A DNA stretch of 64,000 nucleotides, from assembly GCA_030606285.1 (NCBI GenBank), contig JAUWGS010000001.1, forward strand, positions 240,696 to 304,695, written 5' to 3'. This stretch comes from Planctomycetales bacterium (GTDB lineage Bacteria > 4484-113). Under the pieces are notes generated by a model, which saw only the letters and a program-made list of their open reading frames with translations, was not told the DNA's origin and searched no databases. The number at the start of each line of letters is the position of its first letter. The stretch's first letter is position 1. Below are positions 32,048-40,131 of the stretch, piece by piece. The position numbers and the translations under genes are program-made.

Positions 32048-33900
32048 AGGAACACTCACAAGCAGACCCTGAGGCAATCAGGATTATCATAGCGACCGAC
32101 TGCGGAAGCACAACCACCAAGTGCATTCTCATCGAGAGAAAAGAAGAAGGGTTCAGGCAGACTTTCCGCGGGGAAGCCCCCACTACCGTCGAAGCGCCGT
32201 TCGAAGACGTCACCAAGGGCGTCCTCAATTCCATCCAGGAAGTTGAGGAGCTTTCCGGGCGCAAGATCCTCGATGAGAACGACAAGATCATCTATCCTTC
32301 GCAAGGCGACACCGGCGTGGACATCTACATAAGCACCAGCTCAGCCGGCGGAGGCCTGCAGATGATGGTTGCGGGCGTCGTCGCGTCAATGACCGGTGAG
32401 AGCGCGCAGCGTGCCGCTTTGGGCGCAGGCGCCATCGTAATGGACGTGCTGGCCAGCAACGACGGTCGGCTGCCGCACCAGCGCATCGACCGCATCCGCC
32501 GCCTGCGTCCCGATATGATTCTGCTCTCGGGCGGCATTGACGGCGGGACAGTCAGCCACGTGGTGGAAATGTCGGAGCTCATCGCTGCTGCCGACCCTAA
32601 GCCCCGCCTGGGCATCACCTACCGGCTACCGGTCATCTTTGGCGGCAATGTGGACTGTCAGGACAAAGTACGGGACACTCTCGGCGAGAAAACAGCGCTC
32701 ACGATAACCGACAACATCCGCCCCACCCTCGAGCGTGAGAACCTCATGCCCGCCCGCGCGAAGATTCAGGACCTTTTTGAAGAGCACGTAATGGCGCAGG
32801 CTCCCGGCTACGACAAGCTTATGGAATGGGTAGACGCGCCCATTATGCCCACGCCGGCGGCAATGGGCCTGATTATGCAGACCATCGCCCGCAAGAAGAA
32901 AATGAACGTCATCGGCGTGGATATCGGCGGCGCGACGACGGACGTCTTTAGCGACTTCAAAGTCGAAGGGCAGCGCATCTTCAACCGCAGCGTCTCGGCG
33001 AATCTTGGAATGAGCTACTCCGTGAGCAACGTAATGGCGGAGGCGGGTTTCGCCAATGTGATGCGCTGGGTACCCTTTGACGTCGAGGAACAGTGGCTGC
33101 GCAATCAGATAAAGAATAAGATGATCCGCCCGACGACAATCCCGCAAGCGCTTTCCTCCTTGGTCATTGAGCACGGCCTGGCCCGTGAGGCTCTGCGCAT
33201 GGCTTTCATCCAGCATAAGAGCCTGGCTGTAGGTCTCAAAGGCGTGCAGCAGGAACGCGGCATATCCGATACGTTCACCCAGGTCGCCACCGGCGAGAGC
33301 TTCATCCGGATGATGGACCTCGACCTGCTGGTGGGTTCCGGAGGTGTTCTAAGCCACGCTCCTCGCCGCAGCCAAGCCATGCTGTTGATGCTCGACGCCT
33401 TCCAGCCCGAGGCGTTCACCATTCTCGCCGTCGACAGCATCTTTATGATGCCGCACTTGGGCGTCCTTTCGCAGGTGCACGAGGAAGCCGCCACGCAGGT
33501 ATTCGACCGCGACTGCATGATATACCTCGGCAGCGCCGTTGTGCCGTCAGGCGTCGCCCGTCCCGGCGACCGCGTATGCACCTACAAGTTCAAGTGGCCT
33601 GATGGTAGCACCGATGAAGGTGAACTGAAGCTTGGTGAACTCAAGCTCTTCCCCAAGCTCGCCGTTGGCGAGGTTGGAGAGGCGGAGATTCATCCGACAC
33701 GCGCGTTCGATGTCGGCCAGGGGCGTGGTCACGCTGTCAAAGCACACGTCCACGGCGGAGTCGTCGGCGTTGTGCTGGACGGTCGCGGCCGCCCGATTTA
33801 CCTGTCAGAAAACCACGAGGAACGGCGCAAGCAGCTGCTGTCGTGGTTTGCGGCGATGAATGCATATCCGGACCTTTCGGGGATCACCGACGTAAGGTAA
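32044..33900 (+). CDS. MutL/GlmL-family ASKHA ATPase
   Basis: The protein has 618 residues. The phosphate-1 motif TDCGSTTTKCILIE and a second VIGVDIGGATTDVFSDF identify the actin/hexokinase-like fold. The order of blocks (LGAGAIVMDVLASNDGR, DMILLSGGIDGGTVSHVVEM, LDLLVGSGGVLSHAPRRSQAMLLMLDAF) matches the MutL family associated with glutamate mutase. Known relatives are thought to act as reactivating or accessory factors of B12-dependent mutases, but no mutase subunit lies here. It is the third gene of a tight operon. Function in this context is open. Confidence 0.8.
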   Translation: MKEHSQADPEAIRIIIATDCGSTTTKCILIERKEEGFRQTFRGEAPTTVEAPFEDVTKGVLNSIQEVEELSGRKILDENDKIIYPSQGDTGVDIYISTSSAGGGLQMMVAGVVASMTGESAQRAALGAGAIVMDVLASNDGRLPHQRIDRIRRLRPDMILLSGGIDGGTVSHVVEMSELIAAADPKPRLGITYRLPVIFGGNVDCQDKVRDTLGEKTALTITDNIRPTLERENLMPARAKIQDLFEEHVMAQAPGYDKLMEWVDAPIMPTPAAMGLIMQTIARKKKMNVIGVDIGGATTDVFSDFKVEGQRIFNRSVSANLGMSYSVSNVMAEAGFANVMRWVPFDVEEQWLRNQIKNKMIRPTTIPQALSSLVIEHGLAREALRMAFIQHKSLAVGLKGVQQERGISDTFTQVATGESFIRMMDLDLLVGSGGVLSHAPRRSQAMLLMLDAFQPEAFTILAVDSIFMMPHLGVLSQVHEEAATQVFDRDCMIYLGSAVVPSGVARPGDRVCTYKFKWPDGSTDEGELKLGELKLFPKLAVGEVGEAEIHPTRAFDVGQGRGHAVKAHVHGGVVGVVLDGRGRPIYLSENHEERRKQLLSWFAAMNAYPDLSGITDVR

Positions 33901-33947
33901 CGGGAGATTTGTGTTATTTGGTGAAAGAAACAAAGGGGGATTGAACC

Positions 33948-34784
33948 ATGTTTGAACTTGGTGTGGGACCCGTATTCAGCGATGGGTGGAAGGCCTTTAC
34001 TGAGAATATCGGCAAAGTGCTGCTCTTCGCCCTGTTCTACTTCATCGGTATCGTGGTTGCGATGATCCCGATAATGCTTATCCTCGGAGGAGCCTTCTTT
34101 ACCATGATGGTTGCTGGGGCTTCAGGCGGAAATGAAGCCAGCCAGATGCTTGCCGGGCTTGCCGGTGGCACGCTTTTCCTGTTCGTTATCGTTTACATCG
34201 TCGTTCTGATAGCGCTCATAGGTTGGTACGCGGGCTTTGCTCACGGCCTCAAGATGATTATGTTTGGCGGCTCCCCTGAGTTCAGCGATCTATTCTCACA
34301 GTATCGTAAGCTGGGTAATCTTATTCTGCTAGCGATCATCTTAGGCGTCCTCATCGGAATCGCGTCTATCTTCTTGATCATCCCCGGAATCATCCTTGCG
34401 GTGTTCTGGTCACAGTCCTATCTGCTGGTCATTGACAAGGATATGGACGCAATCAGTGCCATGAGCGCGTCCTGGAAGCGCGTGGCGTCCGACTTCTGGA
34501 CAGTGCTCGGTATCATCGTGGTGCTGACCCTTGCTTTTGGTATCGTCGGTTGGCTGTTGGGCATGATTCCTGTCCTAGGCGGTTTGGTGGATCTCTTCTT
34601 TCTGACGCCCTTCGCGTTTATGTGCATTTGGGCGCTGTACTACGCCCTTTTCCCGCCGGTACCGGATGCGCAAGCTGCGCCGGTTGCCGCTACCGATTAC
34701 GTCGAACCGGCTCCACCACCTCCGCCTCCCCCACCCCCATCGACCGAAGACAAAGGCGACGATGAAGGAATAACGCTGAAATGA
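33948..34784 (+). CDS. Polytopic membrane protein with proline-rich tail
   Basis: The protein has 278 residues. About six helices are visible: VLLFALFYFIGIVVAMIPIMLIL, GTLFLFVIVYIVVLIALIGWYAGFAHGL, LILLAIILGVLIGIASIFLIIPGIILAVFW, TVLGIIVVLTLAFGIVGWLLGMIPVLGGL and more. The arrangement resembles DUF4013/DUF975-like membrane proteins. A C-terminal tail (AAPVAATDYVEPAPPPPPPPPPSTEDKGDDE) is probably disordered. The ribosome site is AAAGGGGG. It lies between the MutL-like and KOW-type genes. Confidence 0.65.
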   Translation: MFELGVGPVFSDGWKAFTENIGKVLLFALFYFIGIVVAMIPIMLILGGAFFTMMVAGASGGNEASQMLAGLAGGTLFLFVIVYIVVLIALIGWYAGFAHGLKMIMFGGSPEFSDLFSQYRKLGNLILLAIILGVLIGIASIFLIIPGIILAVFWSQSYLLVIDKDMDAISAMSASWKRVASDFWTVLGIIVVLTLAFGIVGWLLGMIPVLGGLVDLFFLTPFAFMCIWALYYALFPPVPDAQAAPVAATDYVEPAPPPPPPPPPSTEDKGDDEGITLK

Positions 34785-34821
34785 TTTCTGTGATGCGAAT
34801 GCACACAGGAGGTAACAATTA

Positions 34822-35958
34822 GTGGCACATGCTTATACGCCCGGGCTGCGGGTTGCCCGCCGCACGCACCTTTCACGCGAACGCACGCTTCCACTTAAAG
34901 GTGATGTTCTCGTCGAAGAAGGCGATACTGTCCGCTCCGAAGACGTCGTCGCCAAGACATTGCTCCCCGGCCCGGTCACCATCTTGAACGTGGTCAACCA
35001 GCTCGGCATCGAGCCCGACGAGATTCACGACTATATGCTGGTAAAGGAAGGCGACTCGTTTACCAAGGGCGCCCCCTTGGCTCAAAACAAGCCACTTTTC
35101 GGCCTCTCCTTCCTCAAGACCATCGTCAAAGCGCCCACTGACGGCATTGTTGAGAGCATATCCACCATCACCGGCCAGGTCGTCCTCCGCGAGCCGCCGC
35201 AGCCGGTGCAGGTTTTCGCCTACTTCGACGGCCGTATCACGCGCGTTCTGCCCGGCGACGGCGTGCAGATGGAGACTGTGGGCACATTCGTACAGGGCAT
35301 CTTCGGCATCGGCGGCGAGACCTGGGGCGAACTCAGCCGTGCCGTAGAAAGCGCCGACGAAACGCTTACCGCCGACAAGCTCAAGCCCGAACAGAAGGGC
35401 AAGATCCTCGTCGGCGGCTGCCACTTCACTCGTGAAGCATTCGCCAAGGCATGCGAAATTGGCGTCGCCGGCGCAATCGTCGGCGGCTTCCACGACCAGG
35501 ACGTGCGAGACATTCTAGGCTACGATCTCGGTGTTGCCATTACCGGCCATGAAGAACTGGGCCTTACGCTCGTAATGACCGAAGGCTTCGGCGAGATCCC
35601 GATGGCGCCCAAGACCTTCGCCCTGTTAAAAGAACGTGCAGGCGCGCGTGCCGCGCTCTCAGGCGCGACGCAGATTCGCGCAGGCGTAATCCGCCCCGAA
35701 ATAATCATCCCCTACGCCCAGGAGCACTGGGCCGACGCCGCAGACGACGTGCGCGAGTCCGCGCAGGCGGTGCGCGAGGGCGACCAGATCCGTGTCATCC
35801 GCGAGCCCTACTTCGGCTGGCTGGGCACGGTCAAGGAGCTAACACCGGCGCTGGAGCGCGTCGAGTGCGAGACCAAAGTCCGCGTCCTGGAAGTCGCATT
35901 CGAAGACGGCTCCACCGCCACAGTCCCCCGCGCCAATATCGAGCGAATTGAGGATTAG
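34822..35958 (+). CDS. Barrel-sandwich/KOW-like protein next to MutL-like ATPase
   Basis: The protein has 378 residues with a GTG start after AGGAGG. The N-terminal part repeats hybrid-barrel turns (LPLKGDVLVEEGDTVRSEDVVAKTLLPGP; LVKEGDSFTKGAPLAQNKP; VKAPTDGIVESISTITGQVVLREPPQPV), as in biotinyl/lipoyl or RnfC-like domains. A Gly-rich middle (GKILVGGCHFTREAFAKACEIGVAGAIVGGFHDQDVRDILGYDLGVAITGHEELGLTLVMTEGFGEIPM) and a C-terminal KOW-like strand (IREPYFGWLGTVKELTPALERVECETKVRVLEVAFEDG) follow. It is likely a structural or accessory partner of the MutL-like protein. Confidence 0.6.
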   Translation: MAHAYTPGLRVARRTHLSRERTLPLKGDVLVEEGDTVRSEDVVAKTLLPGPVTILNVVNQLGIEPDEIHDYMLVKEGDSFTKGAPLAQNKPLFGLSFLKTIVKAPTDGIVESISTITGQVVLREPPQPVQVFAYFDGRITRVLPGDGVQMETVGTFVQGIFGIGGETWGELSRAVESADETLTADKLKPEQKGKILVGGCHFTREAFAKACEIGVAGAIVGGFHDQDVRDILGYDLGVAITGHEELGLTLVMTEGFGEIPMAPKTFALLKERAGARAALSGATQIRAGVIRPEIIIPYAQEHWADAADDVRESAQAVREGDQIRVIREPYFGWLGTVKELTPALERVECETKVRVLEVAFEDGSTATVPRANIERIED

Positions 35959-35963
35959 AGAGC

Positions 35964-37277
35964 ATGAAAAACGATCTCCATGAAGCAGTCGTTGTACATG
36001 AGAGCGTAGCTCCACCGTTCCCGCTCACAACGGAAGTGCCGCTTCAGATGGTAGGGCAACCTGCGCATCTGCGTGAGTATGACCTTGTCTGGGTCTATCC
36101 GGCTCTTCCCGCTTATGAATATACGTATGAAACGACTAGGATGGTGAAAGCTCGCTTGAGAAGCTGGACATCAGCGATATTAGATTATCTTCAAGCCGAG
36201 GGAAAACCACTAGTTCTAATTCTTTCAAGGCACCAGACAATAAGAAGGCACAGTGACTCAGGAGCGTGGGGAGCAAGATCCGACACCTGCACGATTGGCA
36301 CCCTGGATGTCTACGGTGCTTTGCTTCCGGGAGCTAAACGTTCATCCTATCAAGGTGAACGGTGTACCGCAACGCCAAATTGCTCACCGGTACTTAGCAG
36401 TTTATTTAACAAATTCTCATGGAACTGGTCCGTGTATTTCGACACCGGTGACTTACAAGGGAGAGGTGATGTGGTTCCTCTTGCCACGGCATTCGGAGAC
36501 GATGACAAAACTGTAGCCTACATGATGACACGTGAGAAGTCGAGCCTCCTGGCACTTCCGCCTATTTCCAGTGAGATATGGAAGCAGCACAAGCCTGAGC
36601 TTATCGAAGCTGTTCGTGAGCAGCTGGCGCAGGACTCGCGGGTGCCCATCCCCGAATGGTTGTCAAGTGTAATGTCGCAGGATCTTCGCGAAGCAAGCGA
36701 TGCATTGCGGCAAGGCAAAGACGAGCTAGAGGATATTCGTGGGAGGGTCGAGCAAGCTGAGCAGCGAATGCACAGTGTCAACCTCAGATTTGCTCGGGCG
36801 CTTCACTGCAACGGCAAAGAGCTGGTCAAAGGTGTTGCTGAATTTCTGAGAGAACTTGGCTTTAGGGTGGAAGTCGTCGGTGGGAAAAAGGAAGACCTGC
36901 GCCTTTTCTTGGAGGACAACTTCTTGGCTGCAGCCGAAGTTAAGGGCTGCATAAGGTCCTGCCATCTAGATGCAATCGGACAACTGCTGAGTCATACGAC
37001 TCCGCTTCTGGAGGAGTTCCCTCGGCTGAAGAGGATTGTTATCTGCAACGCATATCGTGAGCTTCCTCCTTCGAAGCGTGACCGGCCATTCGAACCTACG
37101 ATCATTGATATCGCCATGAAAAACGAGGTCTGCTTACTAACCAGCTGCCAACTCCTCCAAATGGTTGAGGAAGTGAAGAGAGCACAGAACGATGCAGAGT
37201 ACTTCCGGAATCTAATACTCTCTACAGTCGGTGAAGTTGAGTGGCCCCGCGAAGAAAACGAGGACGTTATAGACTGA
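35964..37277 (+). CDS. Putative restriction-endonuclease-like protein with coiled coil
   Basis: The protein has 437 residues. The N-terminal ~215 residues are unrecognised (VWVYPALPAYEYTYETTRMVKARL...). A coiled coil follows (SDALRQGKDELEDIRGRVEQAEQRMHSVNLRFARAL). The C-terminal domain (about 275-420) reads LVKGVAEFLRELGFRVEVVGGKKEDLRLFLEDNFLAAAEVKGC. The D...E-V-K arrangement is compatible with a PD-(D/E)XK nuclease core. Codon use is more AT-rich than the upstream operon. It starts 5 bases after the KOW-like gene but reads as the first gene of an accessory island with a small protein and a TIR protein. Confidence 0.5.
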   Translation: MKNDLHEAVVVHESVAPPFPLTTEVPLQMVGQPAHLREYDLVWVYPALPAYEYTYETTRMVKARLRSWTSAILDYLQAEGKPLVLILSRHQTIRRHSDSGAWGARSDTCTIGTLDVYGALLPGAKRSSYQGERCTATPNCSPVLSSLFNKFSWNWSVYFDTGDLQGRGDVVPLATAFGDDDKTVAYMMTREKSSLLALPPISSEIWKQHKPELIEAVREQLAQDSRVPIPEWLSSVMSQDLREASDALRQGKDELEDIRGRVEQAEQRMHSVNLRFARALHCNGKELVKGVAEFLRELGFRVEVVGGKKEDLRLFLEDNFLAAAEVKGCIRSCHLDAIGQLLSHTTPLLEEFPRLKRIVICNAYRELPPSKRDRPFEPTIIDIAMKNEVCLLTSCQLLQMVEEVKRAQNDAEYFRNLILSTVGEVEWPREENEDVID

Positions 37278-37332
37278 GTGCCTTCCGCGCACACGACGCT
37301 GTGTGATACACTCATTCGGAGGAGGGAAACCG

Positions 37333-37605
37333 ATGAGTGTTAGTTTCGAGAGCGTCTGGGCTTCAATCTGCGCAAATGAAGGGCAGATATTCTACACAAA
37401 AACGGGATTAGATTTTAGCTACAGAATCAAGGACAACACCTTCTATCCAAGCAGAACTAAATACGCTATAGGAAAAGGCGACTTCGAAAAAGCCTATCGC
37501 ATGGTTCCAATCAAGGGGCCCGGTGTCATAAACGAAATAGTCAGAGGCCCAGCCTACATCTGGGCAGTCCTCCACGATTCAAGAATATCTAAAGGTGAGT
37601 GGTGA
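37333..37605 (+). CDS. Small accessory-island protein
   Basis: About 90 residues from MSVSFESVW, preceded by GGAGGAGGG. The sequence SFESVWASICANEGQIFYTKTGLDFSYRIKDNTFYPSRTKYAIGKGDFEKAYRMVPIKGPGVINEIVRGPAYIWAVLHD looks like a compact conserved domain that I associate with restriction/defence neighbourhoods, although I cannot name the family. It ends 6 bases before the TIR gene and is likely co-expressed with it. Confidence 0.6.
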   Translation: MSVSFESVWASICANEGQIFYTKTGLDFSYRIKDNTFYPSRTKYAIGKGDFEKAYRMVPIKGPGVINEIVRGPAYIWAVLHDSRISKGEW

Positions 37606-37611
37606 TTACTA

Positions 37612-38103
37612 ATGCGTTACAGAGTCTTTCTTAGTCACTGCAGTAAGGATATACATTTGGTGGAAGCCCTTCCTGCCTACGCCAAATCCCACAACATCGA
37701 TATATACCTATACGAACATGACCCTCAGCTTGGCATGATGATTGCCGACAAGATACAGCGTAGAATCGAGCAATCGGACGCGTTCGTGGTGATTTTAACA
37801 AAGAGTAGTGAAGACTCAGTATACGTGCAACAGGAAATTGGCGCCGCACTCAACGCGAAAAAGCCGGTTGTCCCGCTCGTTGGCGTAGGATTCGATACAT
37901 CCAAGCTCGGCATGTTAGAGGGAACGAAGTACATACCGTTCGCGGAGGATGATCCCGAATCAGCTCTGTCAAAGCTCGTGCGATATCTAGCTAATCTTAA
38001 AAAAGGTAAGGAAAGGGGGCTAATGAACGCGCTTCTATTCGTTGCTGGAACGCTGCTACTTGGAGCTATGTTTGGCGGCGACCAAGATAACGATATCGCA
38101 TAG
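37612..38103 (+). CDS. TIR-domain protein with C-terminal transmembrane helix
   Basis: The protein has 163 residues. The TIR domain (about 1-128) has the box-1-like start RVFLSHCSKD, the BB-loop region EHDPQLGMMIADKIQRRIEQSDAFVVILTKSSEDS and the candidate catalytic glutamate in VYVQQEIGAALNAKKPVVPL. A C-terminal helix (LMNALLFVAGTLLLGAMFGG) would tether it to the inner membrane. Prokaryotic TIR domains often cleave NAD+ in antiphage immunity. Here it is grouped with a nuclease-like gene and a small protein. Its activity is inference. Confidence 0.82.
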   Translation: MRYRVFLSHCSKDIHLVEALPAYAKSHNIDIYLYEHDPQLGMMIADKIQRRIEQSDAFVVILTKSSEDSVYVQQEIGAALNAKKPVVPLVGVGFDTSKLGMLEGTKYIPFAEDDPESALSKLVRYLANLKKGKERGLMNALLFVAGTLLLGAMFGGDQDNDIA

Positions 38104-38124
38104 CAGATTAGACCGCCTCTTCAT

Positions 38125-38802
38125 TTATGCGCCGTTATCCCCTGGTGGCACCACCGTCTCCTCTGGCTTGGGCTTCCATCCATCGTCAAATCCCCAACTA
38201 AGCCAGCTCTTGTAATCGTCCATAAGGACGTTAGCGACGCGTATCAATCGCTGAGCAAGGTCCGGAGGAAACTTCTCACGGGCGGCGACGTTGCACAGTT
38301 TCAGTACATTACTTGTGAGCACAGCTTGTTCTTTTGTCATCGCGCCGACAGAAAGTAGGTTCGATAAAAGCTCTATCTGTGATGCTCAGGGTCTCAACTT
38401 AAGCCCGGACCATTTGGCTAGGTTTCTCAGCCCAATCTCGATCTCGCCCCGCAAACCAGACAAGGCCATCTCCGGTAAGTCCTTTGCTGCAACCGCATAA
38501 TGATTAGTCTCGAGTCCACTAGGAGACTGCTCAAAGTTGAGCGCCTGCAGGCGCTTATTCCATTGATTGGCTAGATAGCTCACACTTCTACGAGACGACG
38601 GAGATGGCTGGGGCGTGGGCGAATGCGCCTTAATCATCTTCTCAGACTCTCGAAGTGTCGGCTCAAACTCAATATCTGCACCTGGCAAGCGTGCCCTCAG
38701 CAATCGTTGAAGCAGCATTCCGATCTCTCTTCGGAACAGAAAGAGAAAAAGCACTGCTACCAGCGGCCAATAAGCACCAGTAACTAGAGGAATCAACTCC
38801 AT
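38125..38802 (-). pseudogene. Membrane-anchored protein broken by one in-frame TGA
   Basis: The ORF track lists two ORFs (138 and 71 residues). They are in the same frame, separated by TGA and 15 sense codons. Reading through gives a continuous protein of about 225 residues. It has one helix (AYWPLVAVLFLFLFRREIGML), a linker (GADIEFEPTLRESEKMIKAHSPTPQPSPSSRR) and a helical C-terminal region that runs across the stop: EIEIGLRNLAKWSGLKLRP, stop, ASQIELLSNLLSVGAMTKEQAVLTSNVLKLCN. That C-terminal layout resembles DUF4145-like domains of defence-associated membrane proteins. A recent nonsense mutation is most likely. It is convergent with the TIR gene. Confidence 0.65.
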
Positions 38803-38897
38803 AACTCACCCCCGATATCCGCTCGTGATACCGCTGCTCAGGCTTGCGGCCCCTGTGTAAGTATAAGATGTATAAGCTGTTAAGACAATCGCCGCCC

Positions 38898-40001
38898 CTA
38901 CCCCCGGCCAGCCGGCAGGTGGCGTTCCAAGCTTGCGAGAATGCCGCAAAGCGCCCACATGGTCACCATCGAGCTTCCGCCGTAGCTCAAAAACGGCAGC
39001 GGCAGGCCTGTAACCGGCATCAGCCCAATCGTCATCCCCACGTTGATGAACAGCTGGAAGAACATCACCGCCAGCACGCCATACACGATAAGCCTCTGGT
39101 AATCCCCCGGCACGCGCTGCGCCAACCGCAGCATCTTCCAGAAAAACGCGCCGAATGCAAAAAGCACCGCAAGCGACCCAATTAGCCCCCATTCCTCGCC
39201 CACCGTGGCGAAGATGAAGTCCGCCGCCTGCTCCGGCACGAACTGCCCCTGCGTCTGCGTGCCCTGCAAAACTCCCTTGCCCCACACGCCGCCGGAGCCC
39301 ACCGCTATCTTGCTCTGATGCACCTGGTAGCCGCTCTCCAGGATGTCGCGACCGGGCTGCAAATACGTCACGATGCGCGCCTTCTGGTAGTCGTTGAGCA
39401 CAAACCATCCCGGCACTGCGACCACAACGAGCGCTGCGAAGATGCCCACGAGGTATCGCCAGGGAAACGGCTTGACCCACAGCACCGTGAGCAGCAGGAA
39501 CATAAACACCATCGCCGTGCCGAGGTCGGGCTGCAACACGATTGGCACCATGAGGGCGAGCAGCACGCCCACCGCCGCAAAGAACCTGCGCGCCTCCTCG
39601 CTGTGGAAATACTCCGTGAGGAAGTACGCGAGCAGCAGCACGGCGAAAAACTTCGCAAACTCCGACGGCTGCACCGTTATCTCCCAGATTTTCAGCCAGC
39701 GGCGTGAGCCGTGCGCCGCCCAGCCCACGAAAAGCGTGAGCAGCAGCAGCGCTTCAATGGGAAAAAGCAGCAAGTAGAAGTTCGCCGGGCGCACGCCGAA
39801 GTGCACACGCGAAATCAGCATGTAACCGACAATACCGGCAGCAATCCACAGCGTCTGCATCCACACCGTGCGCGAGGGCACCAAGCCGCCGGTGTAGGTC
39901 GTGGAGTACAGGCAGATCAGCCCAAGCAGGCTGAAGACCAGCGGGAACACGAAGTGCCACGCGCCGAGCGTCTGTCGAACCTCGTCCCGCCGCTTCTGCA
40001 T
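38898..40001 (-). CDS. rodA: Rod-shape-determining SEDS protein RodA
   Basis: RodA is the SEDS glycosyltransferase that polymerises lipid II for cell-wall elongation. About 367 residues and ten helices are visible. Signature regions are VGWAAHGSRRWLKIWEITVQPSEFAKFFAVLLLAYFL (catalytic loop region), PIVLQPDLGTAMVFMF and YQVHQSKIAVGSGGVWGKGVLQGTQTQGQFVPEQAADFIFATVGEEWG. The end is PVTGLPLPFLSYGGSSMV. I start at the ATG at 40001: TATCAT ends 7 bases upstream, so the TTG of the ORF track would be promoter. Absence of ftsQ/murG neighbours and the Q-x-F-x-P-E-x-A-x-D-F-I-F motif favour RodA over FtsW. Confidence 0.92.
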   Translation of the reverse strand: MQKRRDEVRQTLGAWHFVFPLVFSLLGLICLYSTTYTGGLVPSRTVWMQTLWIAAGIVGYMLISRVHFGVRPANFYLLLFPIEALLLLTLFVGWAAHGSRRWLKIWEITVQPSEFAKFFAVLLLAYFLTEYFHSEEARRFFAAVGVLLALMVPIVLQPDLGTAMVFMFLLLTVLWVKPFPWRYLVGIFAALVVVAVPGWFVLNDYQKARIVTYLQPGRDILESGYQVHQSKIAVGSGGVWGKGVLQGTQTQGQFVPEQAADFIFATVGEEWGLIGSLAVLFAFGAFFWKMLRLAQRVPGDYQRLIVYGVLAVMFFQLFINVGMTIGLMPVTGLPLPFLSYGGSSMVTMWALCGILASLERHLPAGRG

Positions 40002-40062
40002 GCGCAAGATGATACCAGATGCATGCGGGAACTCTCGCGTGTTGCGCTGTATACTATCGTAT

Positions 40063-40092
40063 TAAAGTAAGCGCCCCGGATAGCCGGGGCGC
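40063..40092 (-). terminator. Terminator of the dockerin-like lipoprotein gene
   Basis: A perfect 9-bp stem, GCGCCCCGG/CCGGGGCGC with a 4-base loop, lies about 40 bases past the stop of the large lipoprotein gene. On the minus strand it is followed by TTACTTTAA. It could also act on the plus strand, where TTTGTT follows. Confidence 0.75.
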
Positions 40093-40131
40093 TTTGTTGC
40101 GCAAGTTTCTCAAATCAAAACGGTCTTATAG

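Noticed and set aside
38386-38388. In-frame TGA as selenocysteine codon
   Set aside because: The surrounding sequence is a non-catalytic helical domain, the position is not adjacent to redox motifs and I see no evident downstream insertion element; a nonsense mutation is simpler.
38898-40001. FtsW instead of RodA
   Set aside because: No division-cluster neighbours, and the QGQFVPEQAADFIF region plus the length fit RodA better, though SEDS paralogues are hard to separate by eye.
40021-40100. Attachment site or origin in the rodA-lipoprotein gap
   Set aside because: The obvious inverted repeat is a GC hairpin with a short T-rich tail right after the lipoprotein stop; it is explained as a terminator.
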